Source: JBJHDF01 sp050486405
GTDB taxonomy: Bacteria > Pseudomonadota > Gammaproteobacteria > Pseudomonadales > Cellvibrionaceae
Length of the DNA: 64,000 nt
Assembly: GCA_050486405.1 (NCBI GenBank)
Contig: JBJHDF010000012.1
Coordinates: 1-64,000 of the forward strand
Direction of reading: 5' to 3'
The notes below the pieces were generated by a model. That model saw nothing but the letters and a program-made list of their open reading frames with translations. It was not told the origin of the DNA and did no database searches. A program made the translations under genes and the position numbers. Below are positions 30,692-39,940 of the stretch, one piece after another. The stretch's first letter is position 1, and every line of letters begins with the position of its first letter.

Positions 30692-31444
30692 TCAGAGAAT
30701 TCCAGCAGTCACCATCTCCTCCCAGAGCCGCCGCCAAGTGTCCCAGTCGTGGCCGCCGCGTGTGACAAAGCCGCGCTCGCCGGGCAACTGCTCCCGCAGC
30801 AGACGGGCAGCGGAGGCAAAACGATCACCGTCGCCGTAGCCGATATAGATGACCGGCGCGCCGGGATCCCGAGTCGCGCTCTTGAGCCAAAGCCAGAGCT
30901 CCCGCTCGTAGTCCCTGCCGGCATTGCTTCCGCTTGGCCAGTGATCCAGGCCGCCAGCGCGCTCGATTTCCCGCACTATGCCGCGGCCGCCAGGATAGGG
31001 CGCCAGCAGGATCAAGCCGTCCACCATACCGGGGTGTTCGCTGGCGTAGAGTTTGGCGCCAAACCCACCCATGGAAATGCCCAGCAACCAGATGGACTCA
31101 TAGCCCTGTTCCCGGGCGGGGAGGATCAGGTCCTCGTGTAACCGCTCCAGCAAGGTGCGATCGCGGTAATAGCCAAAGTGGGCATCTGCCGCCACCAGAT
31201 CAGCCCCCAGGTTCCGGGCCAGATCGAAGAATCCCTCGTCGCGAAACCCCTCGGCGCGCCCCAGGCGGCCGGGCAGCATGATCAGCAACGTATCGGCGCG
31301 CTTGCCCGGCTGCTCGGCCACCACCGGCATAGGCACTTGCGACGGCGGGATGGAGGCGCAGGCACTCAGCACCATAACAAACACCGCCACAAGCAGCGAG
31401 GGCGCGCCCGCACGGATCTTTTCGAATATCCTATCGTAGGTCAT
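30692..31444 (-). CDS. Alpha/beta-hydrolase lipoprotein
   Basis: 250 residues. The N-terminus has a hydrophobic segment and a lipobox (VLSAC, C29), so the protein should be lipid-anchored. The alpha/beta-hydrolase fold shows the nucleophile elbow LLGISMGGFG (S124), an acid in GYGDGDRF (D205 or D207), and the catalytic His in TRGGHDWDTW (H232). It resembles the esterase D / carboxylesterase group, but the substrate is unknown. GAGG lies 8 nt before the ATG. It is transcribed away from the acylphosphatase gene and probably stands alone. Confidence 0.82.
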   Translation of the reverse strand: MTYDRIFEKIRAGAPSLLVAVFVMVLSACASIPPSQVPMPVVAEQPGKRADTLLIMLPGRLGRAEGFRDEGFFDLARNLGADLVAADAHFGYYRDRTLLERLHEDLILPAREQGYESIWLLGISMGGFGAKLYASEHPGMVDGLILLAPYPGGRGIVREIERAGGLDHWPSGSNAGRDYERELWLWLKSATRDPGAPVIYIGYGDGDRFASAARLLREQLPGERGFVTRGGHDWDTWRRLWEEMVTAGIL

Positions 31445-31523
31445 GGCAACTGCCTCGCGGATAAAGATTTGCTATGGTTGCCCCACCGGAGCCGCAACAA
31501 CGAACAACTGGCAGGTGGCTATT

Positions 31524-31793
31524 TTGACGAACTGTAAACACTTTTGGATCACTGGCCGAGTGCAGGGGGTGTTTTATCGAGCGAGCACCTGCGACAAAGC
31601 CGTTGCTCTCGGGCTGACGGGCTGGGTGCGCAACCTGCCGGACGGGCGGGTGGAAGCGGTGGCCTGTGGCTCGACGGCGGCACTGGCGGCGCTGGAAGCG
31701 TGGCTGTGGCAGGGACCACCCCAGGCGCAGGTGAGCGCGGTTGCCAGCCGGGAGGAAAAGCCCCAGGGTTGGTCGGCGTTTGAGGTACGCTGA
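31524..31793 (+). CDS. Acylphosphatase
   Basis: A small (89 aa) cytosolic enzyme that hydrolyses carboxyl-phosphate bonds. It has the family signature KHFWITGRVQGVFYRASTCD, with the catalytic Arg in GRVQGVFYR, and the catalytic Asn in TGWVRNLPDGRVEAVACG. I place the start at TTG 31524 because AGGTGG lies 5 nt upstream; a GTG at 31515 is an alternative (92 aa). A longer reading from 31443 adds 24-27 residues that do not belong to the family. Confidence 0.88.
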   Translation: MTNCKHFWITGRVQGVFYRASTCDKAVALGLTGWVRNLPDGRVEAVACGSTAALAALEAWLWQGPPQAQVSAVASREEKPQGWSAFEVR

Positions 31794-31819
31794 AGCCCCG
31801 GCGACTATCTCTGGGGACG

Positions 31820-31859
31820 AAAAAGTACCCCGATGGCCGGCCGATCGACCGGCCATCGG
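31820..31859 (-). terminator. Terminator of the beta-glucanase gene
   Basis: A perfect 11-bp stem (CCGATGGCCGG with CCGGCCATCGG) and an 8-base loop. On the minus strand it is followed, 6 bases later, by TTTTT. It begins about 15 bases past the stop of the glucanase gene. Confidence 0.75.
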
Positions 31860-31874
31860 AGTCAGGAGCGGCAA

Positions 31875-34800
31875 TCAGTAGACTTCAAACTCCCACAGGG
31901 AATAACCCCAGCCGGTACCGCGCTCAGTGCCGTACATGCGCACATAGCGGCCACTGCCGGACACATTGATGTCCTCCACGCCGCCCTCACCACTGCTGGT
32001 GGCGTAGATGGTGGTCCAGCTACTGCCGTTGTTGGACACCTGGATTTCATAAGCCCTGCCGTAGGCAGTCTCCCAGTTGAGCACAACCCGGGAAATGGTG
32101 TACACCGCGCCCAGGTCCACCGAAATCCACTGGGGGTCACTCCAGTCGCTGGACCAGCGAGTACCGCTGTCGCCATCCACGGCGCCGGCGGCGCTAAAGG
32201 CTCCCTCCTGAGACGAGGACGCAGCCGGGCGGTTAAGCGCCAAGTTCTCCGTGGGCGGCGGCGGTGTCACCGCCTCTTCACCGTAGACCTCAAACTCCCA
32301 CAGCGAGTAGCCCCAGGGGGTGCCACGCTCCGTGCCCAGCATGCGCACATAGCGGCCGGTGCCCTGCACGCTGAGTATCTCCACGCCGCCAGCACCGTCG
32401 CTGGTGGAATAGATGGTCGTCCACTGGCTGGCGTCGTCGGACACCTGAATTTGGTAGCTGCGACCGTAGGCCGTCTCCCAGTTGAGCACCACCTCGGTCA
32501 GGGCGTAGACGTCACCCAAATCGACATAGATCCACTGGGGATCGCTCCAGCCACTGGCCCAGCGAGTGTCCAGATTGCCGTCCACGGCGGCGCTGGCGGC
32601 AAAGGGTGTACCTTCAATGGACGAGGCGAAGGCCGGGCGGTCCAGTGCCAGGTTGTCGCTGGGCGGCGGAGGCGGAGTTGTGCCGCCACCTTCGAAGCGC
32701 AGCCAGTTCAGGCTGGTGGGCTGATTGAACACCAGACGCAGGGTTTTGGCGCCGCTGGGCAGAGTCAGCTCGGCGCTGGTGGTCTGCCAGCTCTGCAGGC
32801 CGCCAGTGGCAGCCACCTCCAGGTTGGTCTGTGCAACGCCATCAACCAACACACTGATGCTGCCGGCGGTGGGGCTGGCCACCCGGGCACTGAGTTCATA
32901 AACACCGCCGTCGCCGGTCAGGTTATATTCCACCCAGTCGCCAGCCGCCACTTCGCTGACATTCAGGAAGCCAGTGGCGTCGTCGGTCAGCTCCAGGCGG
33001 ATGCCGCTCATATGGGAGTAGTCCTGCGCCTCTACCAGGCCGGGCACCGTGTGTACCACATCGTCCCCATGCACCGGCATGTTGATGTAGATGTCACCCA
33101 GTTCGGTCAGAATGCCCGACTGCCGGAAATCGAACAGACCGTTGTAGGGATGGCCGTTGCGACGACCGGTAAACCAGGCGTAGCGCTCGACGTCCGGGTC
33201 ATTCTCCAGATAATCCACGACGTGAATCAGGAATTCCTTCTGATCCTGCAGAGTGGTGTCTTCCTCCCAGGCGGAAAACTCTTTCAGCCAGATGGGGCGG
33301 TTGTACTGTTTGAACAAATCGATATACCACTCGATGCCGCCCACGTCCTGCATGTACGCGTGCACCACAATGAAATCCACCTGACAATCGGTACACAGGG
33401 CGAAGAAGTCATCGAAGTAGTCGATGGGGTGGTAGTAGGTGGTACCACCTTCACTGACGCAGTGACCACAGAAGTTCAAGGCCACACTGCCGATCTTCAG
33501 ATCGAAATCCTGCGCTATGGCTTCCAGCCGGTACCACTGGGCCGCCACTTCCGACGGCGTCATATTGGCCTGATCGATAAAGTTGGGCTCGTTGAACGCC
33601 AGGATGTATTGCACGTCTGGATTGTTGGCCAAATAGTCGCGCATGCCCTGCTCGTCAAAACCGCCGTTCCAGGCCATGGGCACGAACTCCACGCCGTAGT
33701 CCTGATAGACATCTTGAATCATCAGGTCCGGGCGGTGGTGCCAGTTGTACCACCAGCTCATGCCGTGGGATATAGCGGCCAGATCGGCCTCGGAGTGGTG
33801 ACCATAACCCAGCCCGCGCTTGTCGCTGACGCGATGCACATAGTTGTTGTTCACGGTAATGATGCGCGACACGGTGGTGTCGAATTCGCCGTCATTCACC
33901 GTCAGGCTCACCGTGTAAGTGCCTTCCTCGGCATAGCTATGGCTGACCTGAACGCCAGTGGCGACATTGCCGTCGCCAAAATTCCAGGCGTAGGTCAACT
34001 CGTCGCCGTTGACGTCGCCGGACTGGCTGCCGTCAAAATCGATGACCATGCCAACCGGGCCGGCAATCGCAGAGGGGTTGATGGCGGCCGTGGGCGGACG
34101 ATTGACAATGGGGCCGCTGTGGCCTGGATCCTGGGCGGCGGTGCCACCGGAGAGATAGATGTCGTCAATGGACAGATCGGCTATTTCGCCCACACCCAAC
34201 ACCTGGAACAACTGGCGTACATCGAACAGGTCCACGTCTTTGGCAATTTCCGACATGGGAATCACGATGTTGTGCCACTGACCGTTGCGGACAAAACCGT
34301 AGGGGTCATTGCCGGCGGAAAAATCGATCCACAGCTGGCCGATATCATCCTGACCACCGCTCTTCATGCCGATACGGAAATCGCCCTGATCCGTGGTGCG
34401 CAGCGAGAAGTGCAGGTAGGCGTTGGGGTTGTCGAAGGCGGTCAGATTGAAACCGGTGCGCGCTGTCAGACCCATGCCGTACCAGCCCTGGCCGGTGGAC
34501 TGCAGGTGCAGGGCGTCGGTGCCCTCGTAGGCCTCGCCACTGGTCAGCTCCAGGGTGTTGTCCCACAGGAACAGATCACCATCCACGCCGAAGCCAAAGT
34601 TGCCCGCATCCATGTGCGCCGACGTTTCGGTGTAGATGCCGAAATTGCCGAACTCGGGGGCGGGCAAAGAAATGCTTTCGGACCAGTAGATATTGTCAAA
34701 GGCAATCGCCATGGTTTCGGACGGCCCCGGACCCGACGCGAAGAAGAACGCGTTGATGGTGCCAAAATCGACATTGCTGAACTGGCTCAGCGGGATGGAA

Positions 34801-36035
34801 ACCTTGTGCCACTCGCCATCGCGCACCAGGCCGTACTGTTCACCACCGGGCGCCAGCTCCACGCTGGAACCATCGCCCATAGTGCTGCCGATACCGATAC
34901 TGATGGGGGTATTGGACGTGGTCTTGATGTCCACATGCAGATAGCCGTGGGTGTAGTTGAGCATATTGTGGTCTTTGTGCAACAGCCCCAGGCCCCACCA
35001 ATCGTTGGCCGCAACTTCATAGCCCAACGCCTCGCTGCCTTCCGAAGGCGTTGTTGGCACTGGCGTCATGTTGTTCCAGACGTAGAGATTGGTGTTGTCG
35101 CCCCAGTTCAGTTCGTCATTAACCGGCGTGGTTTCGGTCATGACACCGAAGTTACCCGCATAGGGGTTGTCGCTGGCGACAAACAATTCGGTGTACTGGT
35201 TTTCGTACAAGCGCACATAATCCACGTACATTTTGGCAGGGAAAGGCGCGGTGATCTGGTTGGGGTCGGTGATGTCCACGTAATTGAAACCGCCCACCGC
35301 CAGATTGAGAATGATGAACGCGGGATTGTCCCGGAATTCCGACATGTTGGGATCGGTGATATCCAGGCTGAAATAGGCATCATCATTGACCGATATCACC
35401 ACTTCCGTGGGGGTCCATTCCAACCGGTAGACGTGAAAGTCGTCGGTGAAGTTGGGGGTGACCTGGGTCGCCGTGGAGTGGGTGGCGTGCAGGAAGTCAC
35501 TCCAGTCGCCGTCCTCGTGCCACCAGTGCATGGCGGCCGAAACGGTTTGGTTCACGGTACCATCAGCCTGGGCGGCAGCCGAGCCGGCCTCCATGATGTC
35601 CCACTCACCGGACCTGGGCCAGCCGTCGATACCGTAGTTGGTGCCCATCATCCAGAAGGCGGGCCAGAGGCCGTCACCCAGGTCGGGCAGGCGAATCCGT
35701 GCCTCCAGGGTGCCATAGCGAAATGCCAGGCGGCCGTTGGTGTGCAGGCGCGCCGACGTGAACTGCCGGCCGTTGTAATCCTCACGCCGGGCCTCAATGA
35801 CCAGATGGCCGTTTTCGATGTAGGCGTTGTTGCTGGACGCGGTGTAGTACTGCAGCTCGCCGTTGCCGAAGCCGCTGTCGCCCGTGGTGAAACTCCAGAC
35901 ACTGGAGTCAATCCGGTCCCCGGTGAAATCTTCCGACCACAGGGGGGTGGTTTGGGACAGTGCCGGGCCGCTGGCAGCGAGGGCAAAGCCCAATACCGCC
36001 AACCGGCTCCAGACGGTTGTGAATGTTGAACTCAT
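31875..36035 (-). CDS. Bifunctional secreted beta-1,3-glucanase: GH16 + PKD + GH128 + CBM6-like + two discoidin modules
   Basis: 1386 residues. Order: signal peptide (1 to about 28); GH16 (about 30-285) with the catalytic signature GEWDIMEAG (E144, D146, E149); two related beta-sandwich modules (about 290-610), each opening NFG(V/I)(M/Y)TET; a PKD domain (about 625-705, WNFGDGNVATG); a GH128 domain (about 710-950) with acid/base Glu in AFNEPNF (about 816) and nucleophile Glu in WLKEFSAW (about 919); a CBM6-like domain (about 965-1090); a Pro-rich linker; and two F5/8 type C (CBM32-like) modules (about 1127-1250 and 1265-1386). GH16 and GH128 both include endo-beta-1,3-glucanases, so laminarin or a related algal/fungal glucan is the likely substrate. 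SD GGAGAA lies about 9 nt upstream. Confidence 0.9.
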   Translation of the reverse strand: MSSTFTTVWSRLAVLGFALAASGPALSQTTPLWSEDFTGDRIDSSVWSFTTGDSGFGNGELQYYTASSNNAYIENGHLVIEARREDYNGRQFTSARLHTNGRLAFRYGTLEARIRLPDLGDGLWPAFWMMGTNYGIDGWPRSGEWDIMEAGSAAAQADGTVNQTVSAAMHWWHEDGDWSDFLHATHSTATQVTPNFTDDFHVYRLEWTPTEVVISVNDDAYFSLDITDPNMSEFRDNPAFIILNLAVGGFNYVDITDPNQITAPFPAKMYVDYVRLYENQYTELFVASDNPYAGNFGVMTETTPVNDELNWGDNTNLYVWNNMTPVPTTPSEGSEALGYEVAANDWWGLGLLHKDHNMLNYTHGYLHVDIKTTSNTPISIGIGSTMGDGSSVELAPGGEQYGLVRDGEWHKVSIPLSQFSNVDFGTINAFFFASGPGPSETMAIAFDNIYWSESISLPAPEFGNFGIYTETSAHMDAGNFGFGVDGDLFLWDNTLELTSGEAYEGTDALHLQSTGQGWYGMGLTARTGFNLTAFDNPNAYLHFSLRTTDQGDFRIGMKSGGQDDIGQLWIDFSAGNDPYGFVRNGQWHNIVIPMSEIAKDVDLFDVRQLFQVLGVGEIADLSIDDIYLSGGTAAQDPGHSGPIVNRPPTAAINPSAIAGPVGMVIDFDGSQSGDVNGDELTYAWNFGDGNVATGVQVSHSYAEEGTYTVSLTVNDGEFDTTVSRIITVNNNYVHRVSDKRGLGYGHHSEADLAAISHGMSWWYNWHHRPDLMIQDVYQDYGVEFVPMAWNGGFDEQGMRDYLANNPDVQYILAFNEPNFIDQANMTPSEVAAQWYRLEAIAQDFDLKIGSVALNFCGHCVSEGGTTYYHPIDYFDDFFALCTDCQVDFIVVHAYMQDVGGIEWYIDLFKQYNRPIWLKEFSAWEEDTTLQDQKEFLIHVVDYLENDPDVERYAWFTGRRNGHPYNGLFDFRQSGILTELGDIYINMPVHGDDVVHTVPGLVEAQDYSHMSGIRLELTDDATGFLNVSEVAAGDWVEYNLTGDGGVYELSARVASPTAGSISVLVDGVAQTNLEVAATGGLQSWQTTSAELTLPSGAKTLRLVFNQPTSLNWLRFEGGGTTPPPPPSDNLALDRPAFASSIEGTPFAASAAVDGNLDTRWASGWSDPQWIYVDLGDVYALTEVVLNWETAYGRSYQIQVSDDASQWTTIYSTSDGAGGVEILSVQGTGRYVRMLGTERGTPWGYSLWEFEVYGEEAVTPPPPTENLALNRPAASSSQEGAFSAAGAVDGDSGTRWSSDWSDPQWISVDLGAVYTISRVVLNWETAYGRAYEIQVSNNGSSWTTIYATSSGEGGVEDINVSGSGRYVRMYGTERGTGWGYSLWEFEVY

Positions 36036-36350
36036 GAGAAGTATTCTCCGCAGATTTTCGTTATATGTGCCGTGCCTATAACCCCTGGCCTGCGGCCAGA
36101 GATCAACGTGCGGGAGTGCCCTGTACTTGCCCTGTTATCGGTCTTGAACCGTGTTATTAGTTTTGGAATCAGGCATTACACAGGGTCGCAAATAGCCGCC
36201 GCCGGATTCAAGACAAATGCGCTGGGAGGGACTGCGGGCGCGACAACCGGGTCGGCTCCTTAAGGGGATCGCCAAAAGAGTGAAGCAGGTCACACTTTTC
36301 AAGGTTTTCACCGAGCCATCATCGCTGGTGGCCAAGCCACCTGCCACGCT
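36036..36350. other. Intergenic region between the response regulator and the glucanase gene
   Basis: About 315 bases that must hold the glucanase promoter. A short hairpin GGTGGC-CAA-GCCACC lies close to the regulator stop (about 36328-36342) but lacks a T tract. I find no clear promoter or direct-repeat pair typical of LytTR binding. Confidence 0.4.
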
Positions 36351-37190
36351 CTAGCCCTGGGCGGTGACATCCCCCTGGCGCCCGGCAAACTCCTTGACGA
36401 CGGCGTTGTAATTGCGACTGACTCGCAGCTGACCACCACAGGTCAGACGGAGCAGATAGTCACCCCGAGTCAGCGGCTCTATGGCCTGAATTCGCTCGAT
36501 GTTGACGATGGTGGAGCGATGGACGCGTCGAAACAGACTGTCGCTGAGCTTGCCCAAAAGCTCCTTGACGGTACTGCGCATGATGTGGGTGGCGCCGTTG
36601 ACATGAATGCACATGTAGTCTCCCGCAGCATCGATCCAGTCGATCTCCCGCTCCGCCACCGCAGTGATCACACCCGAGTCGCGAATAATGATTTTTTGCT
36701 CCGGCACCTGACGCAACGCCACTGCGTCTGCGGCGAGGTCTTGGGTATCGCCTGAGAGCTTGCCAATCAAATCGTCTATGGCACCAATCAGCGGTCGTTT
36801 TCTGCCACCGAGACGCTCGGTGCCCAGATGCCGCTCGATGGCCCGCTGCACCGCCCGGTGCAGACGCTCCTCGTCCAGGGGTTTGGGAATATAATCCACC
36901 GCGTGCAAATCGAAAGCGTCCAACGCATACTGCGGGTAGGTGGTGATGAACACCACCATCGGCATCACTTCTTCCTGCAGTGCTTTTACCACTTCGAACC
37001 CGTTCTTGCCGGGCATCTGAATATCGAGAAACATCAAGTCCGGCTTCAGGCGCACCGTGGTTTCTATGGCCTCCTCGCCGTTGCGGCACTCGGCCACTAT
37101 GTCAATCTCGGCAAAATCCCGCAGGCAGGCTCGAATCAGATCCAGGGCGAGCGGTTCGTCATCTACCAGAACTGTCTTGAGTGTTATCAT
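36351..37190 (-). CDS. LytTR-family response regulator
   Basis: 279 residues. The receiver domain (about 1-120) has the acidic pocket VDDEP and the phospho-acceptor D56 in LMFLDIQMPG. A linker is followed by the LytTR DNA-binding domain (about 165-265) with REIDWIDAAGDYMCIHV, FRRVHRSTIVNIERIQAI and RVSRNYN. I use ATG 37190 because GGAGAG lies just upstream; a longer reading adds 14 residues. Its gene follows the histidine kinase by 38 nt. The next gene in the same direction is the beta-1,3-glucanase, so it may be a target, but no binding site is identified. Confidence 0.92.
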   Translation of the reverse strand: MITLKTVLVDDEPLALDLIRACLRDFAEIDIVAECRNGEEAIETTVRLKPDLMFLDIQMPGKNGFEVVKALQEEVMPMVVFITTYPQYALDAFDLHAVDYIPKPLDEERLHRAVQRAIERHLGTERLGGRKRPLIGAIDDLIGKLSGDTQDLAADAVALRQVPEQKIIIRDSGVITAVAEREIDWIDAAGDYMCIHVNGATHIMRSTVKELLGKLSDSLFRRVHRSTIVNIERIQAIEPLTRGDYLLRLTCGGQLRVSRNYNAVVKEFAGRQGDVTAQG

Positions 37191-37228
37191 TTTATTCTCT
37201 CCAGCTGTGCCGGCACTCGATATCCCAA

Positions 37229-38383
37229 TCAAACCGCCTTTTTGTAGAGCTGCGCGGAATCCTCCCGGGAAGGCTCGTAGGGTATAACAACGGTCACCCG
37301 CAATCCGTGTGGCCGCAGTGTTTCCAGTGCGAAGGAATAGCGATTGTCGTACAGTGTGCGCAGACGCTCCAGGGTGTTGCGCAAACCTATACCGCTGCGC
37401 CCCTCTACATCCTGATCCGGTGAAACGATTCCTGGACCGCTGTCAACGACTTCCAGCAGCAACTGGTCATCGACGATACGGGCATTGATGGAAATAGTGC
37501 CGCCGGCAGCGCTGGTGGCTATGGCGTACTTGATGGAGTTTTCGATCAACGGCTGCAATATTAAACCCGGAACCCGAGCCTGCAGGGCGGCTTCCTGTAT
37601 ATCGTATTCAATGGTCAAGCGATCGGAAAAGCGGACGGTCTCGATATCCAGATACAGGCGTATGGTTTCAATTTCATCAGCCAGGCGAATGCAGTGCGCC
37701 GGATCATAGTCCAGCGTGGAACGTAGAAAATGGCCGAGCTTACTGATCATGCCCGTGGCTTGCTTGGGCTTGTCGGTCTTGATCAGCGCGTAGATTGCGT
37801 GCAGCGTATTGAAGAGAAAGTGAGGGTTGATCTGGTAGCGCAGCATTTTCAACTGTGCCTCGCGGGCGATGGTCTCCGCCTCCAGACGCTTGATCTGTTC
37901 TTCCTTGGCCAGCGCCATATCCCGCAACCGTTCGCTGTGCTCCAGATCCAGCAGGCGGTAGTAGGTGAAACCGTGATACCAGGCGGACCAGGCGAGAAAG
38001 ATGTAGAAAGCCCCGAAGTACCAGCCACCAAACTCGGCCCAGGTGTTGTATTCCGCCGTCAGCCAGATGTAGGTGTGAATACGCGCCCAGGTCCAGACAG
38101 CGGCCGCCAGCCCCGCCAGAGTCACCGCCAGCACCATGCGCAGGATCAGTGGCGCCTTCCAGATCAGCAGGTAGAAACGGCCCAGGGGAACGGACAAAAG
38201 CAGCCCGATGGCGGCCTGCAACACCATATGGAATACATAAGACCAGCGGATGGCGTCGTACCACAGAGCCATACCCAGAAAGGGCACTACCGACAGGCAG
38301 AACCAGAAAACCAGTTGGGCCAACCAGTACTGACCAGCAGCGCCCAGGCCGGCACGCCTGATCTTGCTTTGGGCTTTTTTCAT
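37229..38383 (-). CDS. LytS/YehU-family sensor histidine kinase
   Basis: 384 residues: about four membrane helices in the first 140 residues, a coiled segment (ERLRDMALAKEEQIKRLEAE), the His_kinase domain with phospho-acceptor H188 in YQINPHFLFNTLHAI, and a GHKL ATPase domain (PLIENSIKYAI, DSGPGI, GRSGIGLRN). No periplasmic sensor domain is evident, so the membrane helices may sense the signal. I start at ATG 38383 (MKKAQSKIRR); the reading from 38455 adds 24 residues with no signal-like content. It is paired with the LytTR regulator immediately downstream. Confidence 0.9.
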   Translation of the reverse strand: MKKAQSKIRRAGLGAAGQYWLAQLVFWFCLSVVPFLGMALWYDAIRWSYVFHMVLQAAIGLLLSVPLGRFYLLIWKAPLILRMVLAVTLAGLAAAVWTWARIHTYIWLTAEYNTWAEFGGWYFGAFYIFLAWSAWYHGFTYYRLLDLEHSERLRDMALAKEEQIKRLEAETIAREAQLKMLRYQINPHFLFNTLHAIYALIKTDKPKQATGMISKLGHFLRSTLDYDPAHCIRLADEIETIRLYLDIETVRFSDRLTIEYDIQEAALQARVPGLILQPLIENSIKYAIATSAAGGTISINARIVDDQLLLEVVDSGPGIVSPDQDVEGRSGIGLRNTLERLRTLYDNRYSFALETLRPHGLRVTVVIPYEPSREDSAQLYKKAV

Positions 38384-38499
38384 TATCACTGTAGGTATTC
38401 CCAGGCCTTTGGTCGCTGGCGTATCGAAAAGGCCGTCAACCCTGCAAAGTAACACATTTGGCCCTTATCAGCCAAGGTCGAGATGAGGTGAGGGGCAAC

Positions 38500-38525
38500 A
38501 AAAAAGCCCCGTCAGGCGGGGCTTT
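38500..38525 (-). terminator. Terminator of the xylB-epimerase-xylA operon
   Basis: On the minus strand AAAGCCCCG-CCTGA-CGGGGCTTT, followed by further T. It lies about 25 bases after the xylA stop. Confidence 0.9.
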
Positions 38526-38550
38526 GGCAGGGTTCTGCGGAAAGGCGCAG

Positions 38551-39882
38551 TCAGCGGATATACTGGTTGATGATGTTTTCGTAAAGTTCCTGTTGGCCAC
38601 TGATCTGGGCGGGCTCGCCGCCCTGGTTACCAATTTGCGCCAGTTCTTCCAGGCTCATCTTGCCGCTGTCGAACTCGGCACCCTTGCCGGAATCGAAGGA
38701 GGCGTAGCGCTTGCGGCGCAACTCTTCCATGGGCGACTTCTGGACGATGTTGTCGGCGATGATCAACGCCCGGGCAAACACATCCATACCACCAATGTGG
38801 CCATAGAAGGTATCGTTCAGGTCGGTGGAGTTGCGACGACGCTTGGCGTCGAAGTTGACACCACCACCCTGGAAACCGCCGGAGCGCAGCAGCACCAACA
38901 TCATTTCCACGGTTTCATTGAGGTTGTAGGGGAACTGGTCAGTGTCCCAGGCGTTCTGGTAGTCGCCGCGGTTGGCATCGATACTGCCCAGCATGCCGGC
39001 GTTGGCTGCCACCTGCATCTCGTGGTCCATGGTGTGATTGGCCAGTGTGGCGTGGTTGGTTTCGATATTGATTTTGAAATCCTTGTCCAGGCCGTGGTGA
39101 CGCAAAAAGCCGATTACGGTTTCGCTATCGAAATCATACTGGTGCTTGGACGGCTCCATGGGCTTGGGCTCAATAAAGAAGTTACCCTTGAAGCCCTGGC
39201 TGCGGGCGTAGTCCCGGGCCATGGTTAGGAAGCGGGCAAGGTGCTCCTGTTCGCGCTTGACATCGGTATTGAGCAGGCTCATATAGCCTTCGCGACCGCC
39301 CCAGAACACGTAGTTTTCTCCGTCCAGAGCGATAGTGGCGTCCAGCGCGTCCTTCAGTTGCGCACCGGCGTGAGCCACCACGGCAAAATCCGGGTTGGTG
39401 GAAGCGCCGTTCATGTAACGCGGATTGGAGAACAGGTTGGCGGTACCCCAGAGCACTTTCATGCCGGAGGCGGCCTGCTTTTCCTTGGCGTAGTCGACAA
39501 TGCTGAACAGGCGCTTCTGGGTTTCAGCGCGGTTGTCGCCTTCGTCGACCAGATCCACGTCGTGGAAGCAGTAGTAGGGCACACCCAGCTTGGTGAAAAA
39601 CTCGAAGGCAGCGTCCATTTTCGCCCGGGCGCGGGTCATGGCATCGCTGCTTTCGGACCAGGGAAAATGGAAGGGGCCGGGACCGAAGGGATCGTGGCCG
39701 GCGTTGCAGAAGGTGTGCCAATAGCAAACGGCGAACCGGAAATGTTCCTTCAGAGTCTTGCCGGCTACCACGCGATTTTCGTCGTAGTATTTAAACGCCA
39801 GCGGATTGTCCGACTCTGGCCCTTCAAAAGGAATTTTTCCGACTCCCGGAAAGTATTCTCTATCTCCGATTACAACACTCAT
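38551..39882 (-). CDS. xylA: Xylose isomerase
   Basis: XylA converts D-xylose to D-xylulose in the cytoplasm, using divalent metals. The 443-residue sequence shows the catalytic His in AVCYWHTFCN (H56), the FHDVDL segment, the metal-site strand FFIEPKPMEPSKHQYDFD, NIETNHATLANHTMDHE and the metal-site loop GSIDANRGDYQNAWDTDQFP. It is the last gene of the operon xylB-epimerase-xylA and is followed by a strong terminator. Confidence 0.97.
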   Translation of the reverse strand: MSVVIGDREYFPGVGKIPFEGPESDNPLAFKYYDENRVVAGKTLKEHFRFAVCYWHTFCNAGHDPFGPGPFHFPWSESSDAMTRARAKMDAAFEFFTKLGVPYYCFHDVDLVDEGDNRAETQKRLFSIVDYAKEKQAASGMKVLWGTANLFSNPRYMNGASTNPDFAVVAHAGAQLKDALDATIALDGENYVFWGGREGYMSLLNTDVKREQEHLARFLTMARDYARSQGFKGNFFIEPKPMEPSKHQYDFDSETVIGFLRHHGLDKDFKINIETNHATLANHTMDHEMQVAANAGMLGSIDANRGDYQNAWDTDQFPYNLNETVEMMLVLLRSGGFQGGGVNFDAKRRRNSTDLNDTFYGHIGGMDVFARALIIADNIVQKSPMEELRRKRYASFDSGKGAEFDSGKMSLEELAQIGNQGGEPAQISGQQELYENIINQYIR

Positions 39883-39940
39883 ATGCGATTACCTTTTGGT
39901 TAAAACATCATTGAAAACGCTCTGCGCCGTGAGGACGGCA

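Noticed and set aside
31833..36029. 1398-aa open frame opposite the GH16-GH128 gene
   Set aside because: It is the complementary frame of a clear multidomain enzyme and has no family features.
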